From Porogramme epimiltina (lineage: Eukaryota; Basidiomycota; Agaricomycetes; Polyporales; Polyporaceae), in the NCBI GenBank assembly GCA_900155495.1, contig FTLJ01000007.1, positions 1 to 34,114 on the forward strand: a stretch of DNA of 34,114 bases, in the 5' to 3' direction. The translations under genes and the position numbers were made by a program. Below are positions 12,201-23,205 of the stretch, one piece after another. Each line of letters begins with the position of its first letter. The first letter of the stretch is position 1. The notes below the pieces were generated by a model. That model was given only the letters and a program-made list of their open reading frames with translations, ran no database searches and was not told the origin of the DNA.

Positions 12201-14312
12201 TTTGTCGATGCCGTTCTATTTGACCTTCATTAAGAACACATGTACTCAGCGAAAGGTGAGTCACTTACACTTCAACCTCATCCGACTCAGGGGTAACGTC
12301 ACGCCTGGACGCTGCTTTCTTGTGTGAATTGGTTGATTTCCTTGGGGGTGATCTAACACGTCGCGTCAGCGCAAAAGACGTATGCATGACTGAACAAAAA
12401 CTCACGCCTCTACTTCATCAGGAACGGGTGTAGCCTGGCGCTTGGACGTCGACTTTGGTGCTTTAGGGGTCTTAAGCGGAGGGGTTCTACCACGTGTATG
12501 GTTAAGACTTGGTTCCCAGTCACATAAACTCTGAAACTTACTGGTATCGAGACTTCCCCTTGCGAGCCCTTCTATAGGAAGTATTGAGGTACAATTCCAG
12601 TAGACTAAGGTGCAAGAGAAAACACTCACCGTGCATCCCCGTCACTGTCCTCGGTGACACCATTGACGTCTTCTTCCTCTTCCGAGTTGCTACAATTGCA
12701 CATGATATTAGCATTGTCCAGGGATGTCGTACATATGACACACCGAGAGGTCGCCTTATGACGGGTGTCCTTGGTCCGGCTCAATCGAGCAGGTCCATCG
12801 CCACGCTTCCCTACAGTCGGCGTGCACGCATCGACGAATTCTTCCATCCTGGCGACGAGTGAGCATGCCGGCGATGCATGAAATACGGTGCACTTACATA
12901 TCGACTTCCTCATCGTCGTTGTTGACCTTGGACCTAACGCGAATGAAGCGTTAGTGGGTGTGATCGCAATAACGGGGTAACTCACTGCTTCTTGGAACCC
13001 TTGCGTGTGGTACGCTCCGGCTCCACGATAGGGGTGTCTCTAAAATTCCAGTTGAGATACCGCTGCACTGCACCTGATATCGCATACTTACTCGCCGTCG
13101 TCTTCGGATACGTTACGTTGACTGGAACAAACCCGTCAGATTTCATCTTGGGATGTACCAGGCGCGCTTACACATGTGCTTTGGTCTTCTTAGCAGATGA
13201 CTTGCGCACAGGGGAACTATTGACGACCACATCAGACGTTGGTAACAAAGTTGACAAAGACCTGCACTCACGGCTGGTAGTCGTCGTCGTCGTTCCCCTT
13301 GGCCTTACGAGAACTGGGTGTCACTTTGGGACGTGGGGTGGGACGAGTCTTGACTGGGGTCTCGACCCTACGTACACACCTTCAGCCCTAGTGTATGGTT
13401 ACGACACGACAAATACTCACATCTTCACATCACCGTCCTCGTCCTCGTCATCCCCAAGGATGCTGATGAGAGTGTGCATTAGTCTCAGTGTACGGGTATG
13501 AGACATGCAGGGCACTCACATGACATCTTTGCTGATGCGCGCAGGGGTGGACACACCCTTCCGTTTCCTGATACGCGGTTAGTAGGAGGTAGCATATCAC
13601 ACACACAATACTTACGTCGGAGACGGCGACGGCGGCGTTGGAGGTGGGGGGCTATCTCGACTACGAGAACGGCTTGAACAACTGTAAGTGTATACAGATG
13701 GTTACGTCGGAACGGGTGTACTCACCCAACCTTGGGAGTCTTCTCCACATCCGGCCGAAGATCTTCTCCATCGTCGCTGATGGTATGTGAGTGGTACTTC
13801 TAATAGAGCACTCGTAAGGACTCACCTCTCCACGGATGGGATCTCCATATCTTCCGGGCTTCCCTCGTGATCTCTGTTGACCAATGTCATCAAAGTCACC
13901 AGCATATAAGTATAATAGGAACGTACGAGGATGGACCGTCAAAAAGAATTACACCCGAAGCAGTGCGTCTGTAAGGGAGACGACCACGAGACAGCTTCTC
14001 TTCTTCTTCATCCTCACCGTCGAGCTCGACGACCTCCTCTGCGTCTTCTTCAGCCTCGGAATCTACATATTCTTTGCTGTGGGGACCTGGTGAGACTGGT
14101 ACAAGAACTACCGTTGCGCCACACTCACCTTTTTACTACTTTACGAGATTTACGGGGGGTCTTGGCAGGCGCGGGGGCCCTAGGGGTATTGGTGGCAGCG
14201 CCACCGCGACCGCTGAGGGAAGAATGAATTGAGCAGTAACACCAAGGCAAAAGGAAGACACTCACCGACCGCGGCCACGGCCAGACGTTCCATTGGTTTT
14301 TTTGGGTGGCAT
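9262..14312 (-). CDS. Unrecognised 38-exon gene with a phase-2 micro-exon array
   Basis: I do not recognise the family. The start is the ATG at 14312 (MPPKKTNGTSGRGRGR), followed by donor GTGAGTG. Exons 1 and 2 are 14312-14266 and 14212-14129. The last six are 10647-10495, 10433-10344, 10291-10199, 10146-9710, 9654-9550 and 9494-9262. The spliced product is roughly 1,030 residues. The first ~700 are low complexity: Arg/Gly-rich and AT-hook-like at the start, then micro-exons of 7-35 codons alternating SPPRKSS-, TPxKT- and KKxSRK-type basic modules with acidic ones (DDEEVDM, EEDVNG), and finally an Asp/Asn-rich exon. The C-terminal ~310 residues look folded (MDFDQITETFRI, GGFLKWATFGDRFRVVSWG, GLVFDVNNPFRHP). 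Thirty-five of the 37 introns are in phase 2; only the last two are phase 1. Introns are about 45-65 nt. It shares a 784-bp divergent promoter region with the gene at 15097. A nuclear, DNA-binding role is inferred from composition only. Confidence 0.75.
10647..14312 (-). repeat. Tandem array of symmetric micro-exons
   Basis: Thirty-three exons and their introns recur about every 110 nt. Each internal exon is a multiple of three and is bounded by phase-2 introns on both sides. Many end in codons for E, V or M split before the donor (GA|GTGAGT, GT|GTAAGT, AT|GTGAGT). Several exons share one module: a basic SPPxK...R/K-rich half followed by TPxxDE(V/E) before the donor, clearest in the exons between about 12480 and 11580. 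This points to growth by duplication of an exon-plus-intron unit, now diverged. Confidence 0.6.
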
Positions 14313-15096
14313 AGATAGATAGAGAAAGGAAGTCAAGAGACAGAAACACGAAAGAGGATAGGGGAGGGAAGGTTGTTGAAAAAGAAATGTATAAAACGAG
14401 CAGGTATGGGTAAGGGGGAGTTGTACGCGTATAGAGCTGAGGGGGGTAGGTGATAGACAGATGCGAGAAGAGCGAATGTGGGTGGAGAGTCGACGTCGCA
14501 CAACGTCTGGCTATTTGAGTCAATCGTTTAGCTGGCCAGTCTGATGGGCGTCGGGTGGTTTCCATGACCGACAGGCGTTTGAAAGATGTTCCGGATAGTC
14601 CCTTGAGGAGCATACCATCCATCCATCAATTTCCGACTGGAACGTTTACTGGTGGAGAGCATACGGTGAGATTGTAGGGTGGTACGGTGTACCCCTCCAC
14701 AGACTGTATATTCAGTCCCTGACATATGCTGCTATCGACACCACAAATAAAGGTAAAACGATGCTCAGGAAATGGTAGGAGGTCCGGGAGAGGAGGATAG
14801 GACTGCCGACCTAAAAGGTTTAGATCAGGTGCGTCCGCCGGGACATTGATCCACAGCGCTTAACCGCGCACCGTCTTGATAAACTGAAACCTTGGCCATT
14901 TGATCCACAGTGTGCGGGCAGTCGCGGACTTTACACCAGTCGTGGCTAGCCAAAGATAATGTGACGACAGTTGTGAAGGTGGTGAGCACGAGGATGCCGA
15001 CAGCATGGTCAGGGACGTACCATCTGACGACCTCACCCAGCGTATCCACCGGGCCAAAGCGTCCGAAATTGCTCGTCGTTCTTGCGTTCCACCACC
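14313..15096. promoter_or_regulatory. Divergent promoter region
   Basis: This stretch separates the ATG of the 38-exon gene (minus) from that of the six-exon gene (plus). The part next to the minus-strand gene (14313-14470) is purine-rich on the plus strand, so CT-rich on the coding strand, as is common just upstream of fungal start codons. Short frames here show no splice continuity. No specific operator could be assigned. Confidence 0.5.
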
Positions 15097-16412
15097 ATGG
15101 ACAGTCTGTGTGCACAGATGAGGACGGAGCGTCTTAAGTATGGTGAGTGTAATGGCGTCCTCTACATGTTACAGTCGACGGCTCACACAACATAATACAA
15201 CTAGGTGGCATCCTCCGCGAGGAGATGGACCGCACTATGACGGACGATAATACGCACGAACAACTGCGTGGTATAACAGACGTCAGTACATCTCAACACC
15301 TACCGACGGACACTTACATAAAACTGTTACACAGGCCGCAGCAGTGCACGCCATCGCGGAGGTCATCGAGAACAAAGATGCCTCTAGACTGACGCTCGTC
15401 CATACCGGCGGAGACACCAACAACTCTGCGGAAGAGCTTATTCTGAAGGTTCAGGGATATATAGTGGACGCGAAGCTCCCCCCTATCAGGACGTACGAGT
15501 AAGCAAGTTTCTATTGCCATGACGCTGCGAGACTTACCCAGCATGACTCACGGTACCCAATGCCAGCGTCCCCAAGAACTTCAGTCGCATAACGGGAATG
15601 AAGCAGAGCGTCACTATATGTGGTTTAGGTGTCAGCGAATTCGAGGCTGCCGTCAAAGGCGTGATGTCGATCTACCAGGTTATGCAGTCCCGAGTTTCAG
15701 GTCTGAAGGCTCGACTCAGGGAATGGTCACCGACTCGTGATCGTGACGACTTGGCGCTTGTGCTGGGAAATCGTTATCTAACGCCCATCAAGGAGGTCGA
15801 CGGTGACGCCGAAGGCGACATGGACGAGATAGATCCCTTCAAAGTTCTGAAACCGCTACTGCGCAACGAAGTGTACACTCTAGACAACGTTGTGCAGTAT
15901 TGGCAGCGCACCCTGACGTCCAATAGGTGAGTTGGGACGTTACTATATTGCATAGTACATGGCATACAATCTCATGACACCATCAGTACCGCCGAATACA
16001 CGTTCAACAAGATCAAGCCTCACCAGATCGCGCTCACATATCTCATTGAGGCTCAAGTCGCGTTTGTGGCAGTCAAAGTGTCCCGTGGCGAGTATGTGTT
16101 CCTGCCTAAACTTCGGGCCATATGTGTGTTGGACAGACGTGTGGAATCAGTAGGTCATCAAACTTTTCCAGCACACGCACACTCACTCATATACATTGTT
16201 AGGACTTCAACCTGATCGCTATACGCGTCTTGCAAACAAAGTCTCTTTCACCTATGAAGAAGATCAAACGCAAGGTCGGATACGGGAGCGAGGGTCGAGC
16301 GACGAACGAGACTACGGTGCAGATGAAGAAATTGTGTCTTGAGGAGGAACCCAGCACATCGTCTCAAGGTAGAGATGTTGACGTCGAGATGAAGAGGGCT
16401 GCTAGTCAGTAG
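15097..16412 (+). CDS. Unrecognised six-exon gene
   Basis: The spliced model gives 339 residues: exons 15097-15142, 15205-15281, 15335-15498, 15567-15926, 15987-16149 and 16203-16412, and the phases close exactly. The start sits in ACCACCATGG, an ideal eukaryotic context. The protein begins MDSLCAQMRTERLKYGG. A helical middle follows (AAAVHAIAEVIENKDASRL; VKGVMSIYQVMQSRVSGLKARL), then an acidic turn (EGDMDEIDPF), a conserved-looking stretch (LLRNEVYTLDNVVQYWQR; NKIKPHQIALTYLIEAQVAF), and a basic tail with KKIKRK, a possible nuclear signal. No signal peptide or membrane segment is seen. The third exon junction uses a GTCAGT donor and is the least certain. I recognise no family. It is transcribed away from the 38-exon gene. 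Confidence 0.7.
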
Positions 16413-16867
16413 GCGCACTTTTGGGCAATGTAGTGTAATCGTGACTAGTGTTTCTGATGCCTATCAGTTGGTTCAAGGATGGCGTAAGCTGTCTAGGAGA
16501 TGTCAATGCAAGTGTCGGTTCAGGGCGATAGTGACTTGTCAGTAGGATACCAGTGGTCACGGGAAAGTGACGGAGAAGGGAGCTTTAAGACCTTGGGTGA
16601 GGTAGGGTCGAGAAGAGGGAAAAGGTGATGGAGGAGCGGGTTAAGCCCTGCCAAGTCAATGATAAGCCCGCACACTCTAGTTCACAAGCAGCCAGCTGTA
16701 TGGGGACATAGAACAACATTGCATTCCCAAATACATATGCATACATGTTTGACGCACACATACACTAGAGTAGGTGAAGTTGATCACGCCGTCCTCCTAC
16801 TCATGCGAGCCAATGACAGACAACGAGTGACCCCTCCTGCACAACAGATGACTACGAACGGAAAATG
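16413..16867. other. Intergenic, no gene seen
   Basis: This is the 3' region of the plus-strand gene ending at 16412. I see no coding pattern, splice continuity or strong repeat before the satellite begins near 16868. Confidence 0.5.
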
Positions 16868-17710
16868 AAGAACACAAAAGGGCCGGACCGTGTATGCTTA
16901 GGGCCAGATGCCTTCTGCACGACATGGAGGGGCATGGACACAGCCGTGTGCATGGGCTCGGCGGGGTACGCGTCGCCCACGGCACACGACCGAGACCAGA
17001 AAACTATAGATGAAAGGGCCCAACCGTGTATGCTTAGGGCTAGAAGCCTTCTGCACGACATGGAGGGGCATGGACACGGCCACGTGCATGCGCTTGGTGG
17101 GGGGCCACGTCGCACACGGCACACGACCGAGACCAGAAAATGATAAACACGACCGAGACCAGAAAACTATAGATGAAAGGGCCCAACCGTGTATGCTTAG
17201 GGCTAGAAGCCTTCTGCACGACATGGAGGGGCATGGACACGGCCATGTGCATGCGCTTGGTGGGGGGCCACGTCGCACACGGCACACAACCGAGACCAGA
17301 AAACTATAGATGAAAGGGCCCAACCGTGTATGCTTAGGGCTAGAAGCCTTCTGCACGACATGGCCAGGCATGGACACGGCCGTGTGCATGGGCTCAGCGG
17401 GGTACGCGTCGCCCACGGCACACGACCGAGACCAGAAAACTATAGATAAAGGGACCCGACCGTGTATGCTTAGGGCTAAAAGCCTTCTGCACGACATGGC
17501 CAGGTATGGACACGGCCGTGTGCATGCGCTTGGCGGGGGCCACGTCGCACACGGCACACGACCGAGACCAGAAAATGATAAACAAAGGGCCCAACCGTGT
17601 ATGCTTAGGGCTGGAAGCCTTCTGCACGACATGGAGGGGCATGGACACAGACGCGTGCATGGGCTCGGCGGGGATCCGCGTCGCCCACGGCAAACGACCG
17701 AGACCAGAAC
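16868..17710. repeat. Satellite of about 136-bp units, six copies
   Basis: The marker ACCGTGTATGCTTAGGG recurs at 16887, 17023, 17186, 17323, 17459 and 17594. The steps are 136, 163, 137, 136 and 135 bp. The 163-bp step contains an internal duplication of about 26 bp around GACCGAGACCAGAAAA. Two unit types are visible: A, with GGGCTCGGCGGGGTACGCG, and B, with GCGCTTGGTGGGGGGCCACG. Their order is A-B-B-A-B-A. Most units carry a near palindrome centred on CACGGCCGTG. Long frames exist on both strands, but the unit is not a multiple of three, so they are probably not coding. The array lies between two convergent genes. Confidence 0.9.
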
Positions 17711-17790
17711 ACAAAGAAAATAGAAAAGGATTGGGAAAAAAAGCTAAGGAAGCGACGCACCTGTATCGTTGCGGGCACCCCCGAAGACCT

Positions 17791-17858
17791 ACGTACGATC
17801 CAACGGGGGCACTACGTACGATCCAACGGGGGCACTACGTACAATCCAACGGGGGCAC
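17791..17858. repeat. 23-bp tandem repeat, three copies
   Basis: Three head-to-tail units begin at 17791, 17814 and 17837. Each contains ACGTACGATCCAACGGGGG; the last has one A for G change and a variant end. The unit starts with the palindrome ACGTACGT-like core TACGTA. Confidence 0.9.
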
Positions 17859-17939
17859 GGTAGGGATGAGAGGAGAAGCCAGAAGGCGAGTTGACCATGA
17901 TGATGGTGGGTTGATGCAGAGGTGGAGACGTGGCAGCGA

Positions 17940-17983
17940 TGCACCAGCGGGCGGCTGACATGCACCCAACGGGCGGCTGACAT
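17940..17983. repeat. 22-bp tandem duplication
   Basis: Two adjacent units contain GCACC(A/C)...CGGGCGGCTGACAT. The duplication lies about 80 bp past the 23-bp array. A short AATCT triplet follows at 18031-18045. Together with the satellite these make the 16868-18045 interval almost wholly repetitive. Confidence 0.75.
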
Positions 17984-18133
17984 CGTGAGACTTGTTGCTT
18001 AGCGCCGAGCAACGATCCCTTAAGGAAGTCAATCTAATCTAATCTAGCTAGCATCATACGTGCCGCCGCACTTATACCATAGACACCATATACACTACTC
18101 TGTTCACATGCGACCGATGCACAATACCGATAA

Positions 18134-20967
18134 CTACTGCACCTCTGGCTGCCCCTGTGACACGGGTTTACTGATGCGGATGTTAATCCACGTCGCCAGT
18201 ATTTCCTTGGTCTTAGGTCGGACGATCATAAAACCTTCATCAACGGGTATGGGGGATGCGCCACAGAGTTTACCCCTCAAAACATTTGCAGGATACCAAC
18301 CCGGTGGTGTATCAGCGCCAGGCTTGGTGATGCTGACGGCATTGATTGCGACTTGAGAGTTCGCATCCCAGAGATCACTGTGCATCCTTTGGCTGCGAGT
18401 CGCACAGGTAAGTGATACTATAAACGCCGTTTGGGGGAACCTCACCAATGCTTGAGCAAGCCGTCCCTGTTGAACCTCCTCTCGCATCTAGGATGAATAC
18501 AAGGGAAAGGTTTCTGGGCTTCATTCCCGACCTCATTGCGAGGCTTGAGGGCGCTGCAGAGCCTCTGATATAGTCCCCTCACTTCTTTCTCCGACTTTGT
18601 TAGGAACTCCGTATCTTCCGGCAGGTCGAGAGCGTGCCTTATGATCTTGATCTGTGTGGCATTCAGAGGAGAAGCCTCTGGGATGTGATTAGGTAGCGCC
18701 TCAGTGGTGGGCTCTAATGACGAGCTCTATCATCGAGGGCGAATGCTGCACCAAATTGTGTGCGCACCTTGATCAAAGTCCGTTGCATCTATGGTGAGGG
18801 GTACACCATGGAAGCCTAGAGGCATCTGTAAGTACTCGACAAACACTCAAATGCAGGTACATCAGGCTCACCGTCGCCTCCAGGTTGCTCCCAGGCTGTT
18901 GCGACATCCAAGTAGGTGATCGATGATCTCCATACCCAGTAGACATTTGCGAGGAATGCGAGCACGTTGGCGCCATGGTCACGAACCCTAAGACGATACT
19001 GACGCTGATCCTCGAGGAGCTCGTGGGTTCGGTCGACGTTATGGATGCTAATAAAATCGCTTGCGATTTTGATGGCATTTTGAATATTCTCGACCTGTAC
19101 AAAAGATGAATAGGAAGCTTTTAGTGAGACTGGATGCAGATGACTGCTACCTGATGGGGACATCCAGCTGGTATAAAAACTTGTTCACCGACACGCTGCT
19201 CGATCACCCATGGGGTAACTCCGTGGTCTCTCTCGAGATTCTCGAGGTCCGATTGCGTAAGATACGTCGTCTGTGCAAGGATGGGGTCAACCTCGCCCTT
19301 GCACTTAGGGAGGGAGCGGAGATATTCTTGAAGTGTAGCTCTTGATTCTGCAGGGAAGATGTGCCATACAGCGCCAGCTTCGCGTGGATTAGTTGCCCAG
19401 ACCATCAGATTATGCGCGTCTGTGACGTCAATGTGGAGACGGGTCGTGCCGATGTCTCTTTCTTCACTGTTACCAAACGCTATGTAAAGTTTTGGCCCTG
19501 ATGCAAAGTCAGATGACATCTGAATGTAGAGTACACATACTCACCCAGATCGGGAGCGTGCTCACGCGGACAGTGAGTGGCGAGATTGAGACATCCGTTG
19601 GGGCCACACAAGTCTTTACAGAAGTCCTGGAAACTATTCTCGTAACAAGAATAGAGGTTGCTGAACACCTCAGCGAACGTGTTGTTAGGGGGATAATCCT
19701 AATGCGATTGTTTCATAAGGCGCGACAACAGTTATGACGAGAATGGGAATCACCTTGACCTTGATTCTGGAAGTGGTCTTGATGGGACTGCCCAATGTTG
19801 TGAAGAAATCAGCTGCAGTCCACACTTGGGGGTCAGGGCTTGCGGAATCGCAGTCCAGAACTTCCACCTGAATGTTAGGATGGTCGCGGAGAAAGTCGTC
19901 TGGGGTCCACCGTCCCTGCAGGTGTTCCTGCATTCCAGTGACCACTACAGGTGCACCGTAGCACCAAGCTCTCATAAACTGTCCCTTTGTGACAGTGCTA
20001 GCAGAGAACACAAAAGGGGATACTGGCCGTTCACACCGCATGGCCGCTGTAGATAGAGACTGGGCCCTTATAAATGTACAGACATCAGAAACAGCGTTGA
20101 CCAACACGGAAAGTGACCTACAATAATGCTGCACGGCGTAAGAGCGGAAGGTGCTCCTCCAACTCCGTTTGGGTGAAGCGAGTGAGACGGGAGTAGTGTT
20201 GCCACTCATGAATGACTGCGACCCGTTTGCGTCCCTCCTGTTTGACAAGAGTACACTTCTCATCGGTGGTCCATCTAATGGCCTTGGACTGATAACGCAT
20301 TAGTAGTAGGTCAACTACACCTCAGAAGTGCACGTACATTGTGATCGCCCTCATCGACCTTTTGCAGATCCTCAATACACTTTTGGCAGAGTTCGCTACC
20401 ACATTTACCACAAAACCATGCCTGAGTGAGAATGGCACTACCGCAGCGGTCTGGATAGACTGGCTTTAGGATCAACTGGGTTAGAGTCAGACACAGACCT
20501 ACCGCACTGGATCTTGGTAAAGGAAGCACTAGTGCGGGCAGCAACACCTTCCTCGGACTGTACGTGATGGAGTTCTGCTTCCACAAGAGGAAAGAGGATG
20601 GATGCAGAGATGGCCTATCATACACACGATCAGCAGCAAATAGACCAATTCAATCACCAACGTACGGAGAGTGCAGTGGCAACGTCTTGGTCCAGTCTCC
20701 TGGAGAAACTCTCTGGGATAATATTCGGGGGTTCACACCCTCCACTGAATTTGACAGCTCCAGAAGAGCTAAGGTGTCGGAATTCTACATTAACAAGTGT
20801 CAACCATTGTGATAGCAATGTAAACTGTAACCCGTACCTTTAAAAAAGCACTCGGTTTTCCGTCCGCCGTTGCAGTTGTGGCAGCTAGTCACTGACTTCC
20901 ACAAGGATTGGTGTTTACGTCGAGCAGCAACACAGTTGTCTGCCTGAACATGGTACGGTTCTTCCAT
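18134..20967 (-). CDS. JmjC-domain protein, KDM3-like, with C2H2 zinc finger tail
   Basis: Twelve exons encode 750 residues with all phases closing: 20967-20838, 20784-20666, 20614-20503, 20450-20338, 20288-20122, 20066-19754, 19698-19545, 19497-19151, 19094-18872, 18815-18768, 18713-18446 and 18392-18134. JmjC enzymes are Fe(II)/2-oxoglutarate oxygenases, and the KDM3 class demethylates histone H3K9. N-terminal Cys clusters (CHNC at 29-32; CGKCGSELCQKC) match the zinc region that precedes JmjC in KDM3 proteins. The JmjC core has PDLGPKLYIAFG, TTRLHIDVTDA (Fe ligands H391 and D393) and PAGCPHQV (H484), so all three iron ligands are present. KVKDYPP before the core is also KDM3-like. The tail carries a C2H2-like finger (C647, C652, H664, H669). 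Histone substrate and nuclear site are inferred from the family. Confidence 0.92.
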
Positions 20968-21279
20968 TGGGGTCGTTGCTGTTTCTGACGGAGCTATTGA
21001 TGGTGTGGATCAAAGGATGAAAAGCTATGGAAGCAGTATATCATGTAACATCGATTGTGACGGAGTCACATTTGGGGCGCCTAATAGGTAGTGCTTCTAT
21101 TAAGCTGAGGGGGGCGATATATTGATACTGGTCACCAACAGGCTGTTGTTCATACGCACGACAGACTGCACCACGACACATCTTTACTATACAATGACTG
21201 CCACTTGCAACTACATCAGACTAGAAGACTACATGCACACGATATTCCTACAAGACGATGACGACGACGACGACGCTAC
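20968..21279. promoter_or_regulatory. Upstream region of the JmjC gene, with a GAC microsatellite
   Basis: No gene is seen between the JmjC start and the stop of the next minus-strand gene. It contains a short GAC/GACGAC run near 21254-21276, just beyond the stop at 21280. The promoter of the JmjC gene should lie here, but no element is recognisable. Confidence 0.35.
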
Positions 21280-22989
21280 TTACACGCGCATGTCATACAG
21301 AACCCCGTAAGATCCGTCTGGCCCACACGCCCAGAAACCCTCCATATCCCAATCAGGTGGAAGCTTTGCTCCCGCCTCCAGGTTAGGAAGCACTTGGTCG
21401 ACCAAGTGTTCCATCTGGGCAGGCAATGCGGTGAGTGCTTCCATAACCGTTGAGTCAACGTGGTCAAGACGGGGGTTAACCACGATCTAACAGATGATTA
21501 CACGTCAACTAACGTCAATACGGCACGGCGGAGTACATATCAGAAGGACTCACCTGGTGGACCTCATCCAAAAGGGTCCGGAGGCGTTGGTATGCAATAT
21601 CCCGAGCGTTCTTGTAATCGTCAAATGTGGGCTGCGGGTCGTCATCCCCTGAAGGAACGTAGGGCGGCCTGTCAATCATTCCATTGACTAAAAACGCGAA
21701 GCGTGCTTCCTAGAAGAACACATATAGGATTAGATCGTAATGCGAGGCAGTATACAGTGTGTCACTCACGGTCTTAGCCGTCCACCGGGACGTTTCGTGA
21801 ATGCATAGACCGAAACCCCGTTCGTTAGTAAGCTCCTGCAGACGTAGTTGGCACAAATTCAAAGAGTATATAGTTGTCGCACCTCCGCACAGAGTGCCTG
21901 GAAATATTGTGAAAACAGACGATGCAGCTGACCCGGTGGGAGACAGTCTTCACGATAGACTTTGTTGTTGCGACGGCAGACGAGAGTGAACATGTTGATG
22001 TTTCGGGGCTCACCCTTGTTCCTACATGCGTTCAAGCCAGGAATGGGGGGTGGGAGGGCGTTTCGCTGCAAGATAGAATCGTCGTACGCCCGCTGATCCA
22101 TGTGGTCATAAACCGCGCGACGGACGATATACTCCCGCTGAGCATCCGCGGCTTCGTTCAAAGCTGCAATGGCATCGTTAAGACCCTTCTTGCACGACGG
22201 GTGCATCTGCGGGACCTCTTCCAGTAACTGCACAATATGTTAGATTACTGCTCGCGTATACCTATAGTGTCTACTGACCAGTTTAACCCCCTCTACCAAC
22301 CTAGACATATCGATCGCATTTTCATCCATAGCCTCGTTGAAATGGGCGGTAGTGTAACGTAGATCGAAGTCCTCTAGGGTAGGTCGGGATATGTCCCCAT
22401 GGACGGTGAACCGAAACTCGTGACCGTTGGGCTGCCATAGCCACGATCGTATGAAAAACCGTAAGTGCAAAAAAACTAAGACCACGCACTTGAGACATTC
22501 GCCACATTGACATGTCGACGCTGACATCCACCATTCCGACGTTCAACAATCCTGCTTTCACCAATTCGATATCCACCGATCTGGGATGTTGCCTCTTGCC
22601 AATCGCGATGTCCAGGTACTACCATTAGATGTAAGTATTATACTATAGCAAGTGTTGTGACGGCGCACCTCTGCGAATGATGCTGCAAAATATTTTTTGA
22701 ACACACCGGCGAGGTCTTCTGGTGCAATGCTGACCGTAGATTGTACATAGCTTTCCGGGGAAAAATCCCTGATAGTTCGGATGATAAAGAGTGTTATTTT
22801 GTCTAGGGGGCCGCAATCGACACCTTTGGGGGGCATGGGGGGCGATGGGTATTGGTATTGGATGGGTGAGCGGGAGAACTGGGGTGTAAACCAAGGATAC
22901 TCCCCCGCACCAACTGTATAAGTGACAGCGCGGACAGCTTCTCGAAGAGAAGACAAGGGCGAGGGAAAAGACATACCCACATGACTCAT
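21280..22989 (-). CDS. Unrecognised seven-exon gene, all introns in phase 0
   Basis: The model encodes 458 residues: exons 22989-22669, 22618-22490, 22431-22279, 22227-21883, 21835-21770, 21709-21554 and 21486-21280. Each exon is a whole number of codons. It starts at an ATG (MSHVGMSFPSPLSSL). The N-terminal part has a Pro-rich patch (QYPSPPMPPKG) and a helix (FKKYFAASFAEYLDIAIG). That helix is echoed later by FSQYFQALCAEELTNERG, hinting at an internal duplication. Other features are a helical, charged middle (GLNDAIAALNEAADAQREYI), Cys residues at CRNKGE and VCRRNN, and a C-terminal GFWACGPDGSYGVLYD. No signal peptide or membrane helix is seen. A donor-like GTAAGT overlaps the stop codon, so the 3' end could be spliced further. 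I recognise no family. Confidence 0.7.
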
Positions 22990-23205
22990 AGAAGCGGGTA
23001 CTTCTCGTGGGATTCGGTCTCAATAGGGTCGGTGTATCCCAACATAAGACTATAATTTGAGTATTAAACATCCGCGTCGTTGACCGCAAGATGTTTTCGC
23101 ATTTAATGTGTATCTAGGGTGCCAAAGAGTAGCTATTAGTGATGTAGATTTGGGGTACTATACAAGACAATTATAGAAATATTAGATATACTCTACAGAC
23201 GCTAC
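22990..23205. other. Short intergenic region
   Basis: About 215 bp lie between the start of the 458-residue gene and the stop of the next minus-strand gene upstream. It must hold one gene's 3' end and the next gene's promoter. The 23130-23205 part is AT-richer. No specific element is recognised. Confidence 0.4.

Noticed and set aside
12992..13501. 169-codon plus-strand frame
   Set aside because: It is antisense to several exons and introns of the 38-exon gene, whose splice sites and phases are consistent throughout.
14125..14622. 165-codon minus-strand frame over the start of the 38-exon gene
   Set aside because: It reads through the first intron and the CT-rich leader. Only exon 2 of the spliced model lies in it as coding sequence.
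16898..17632. 244-codon open frame on the minus strand through the satellite
   Set aside because: It follows from the repeat's GC-rich, stop-poor composition. Units of about 136 bp are not multiples of three, and open frames exist on both strands.
18773..19102. Early stop of the JmjC protein at 18773
   Set aside because: That reading uses the nearer acceptor (TTACAG). The acceptor at CTCTAG gives a normal-length intron and restores frame into three further exons with the zinc finger.
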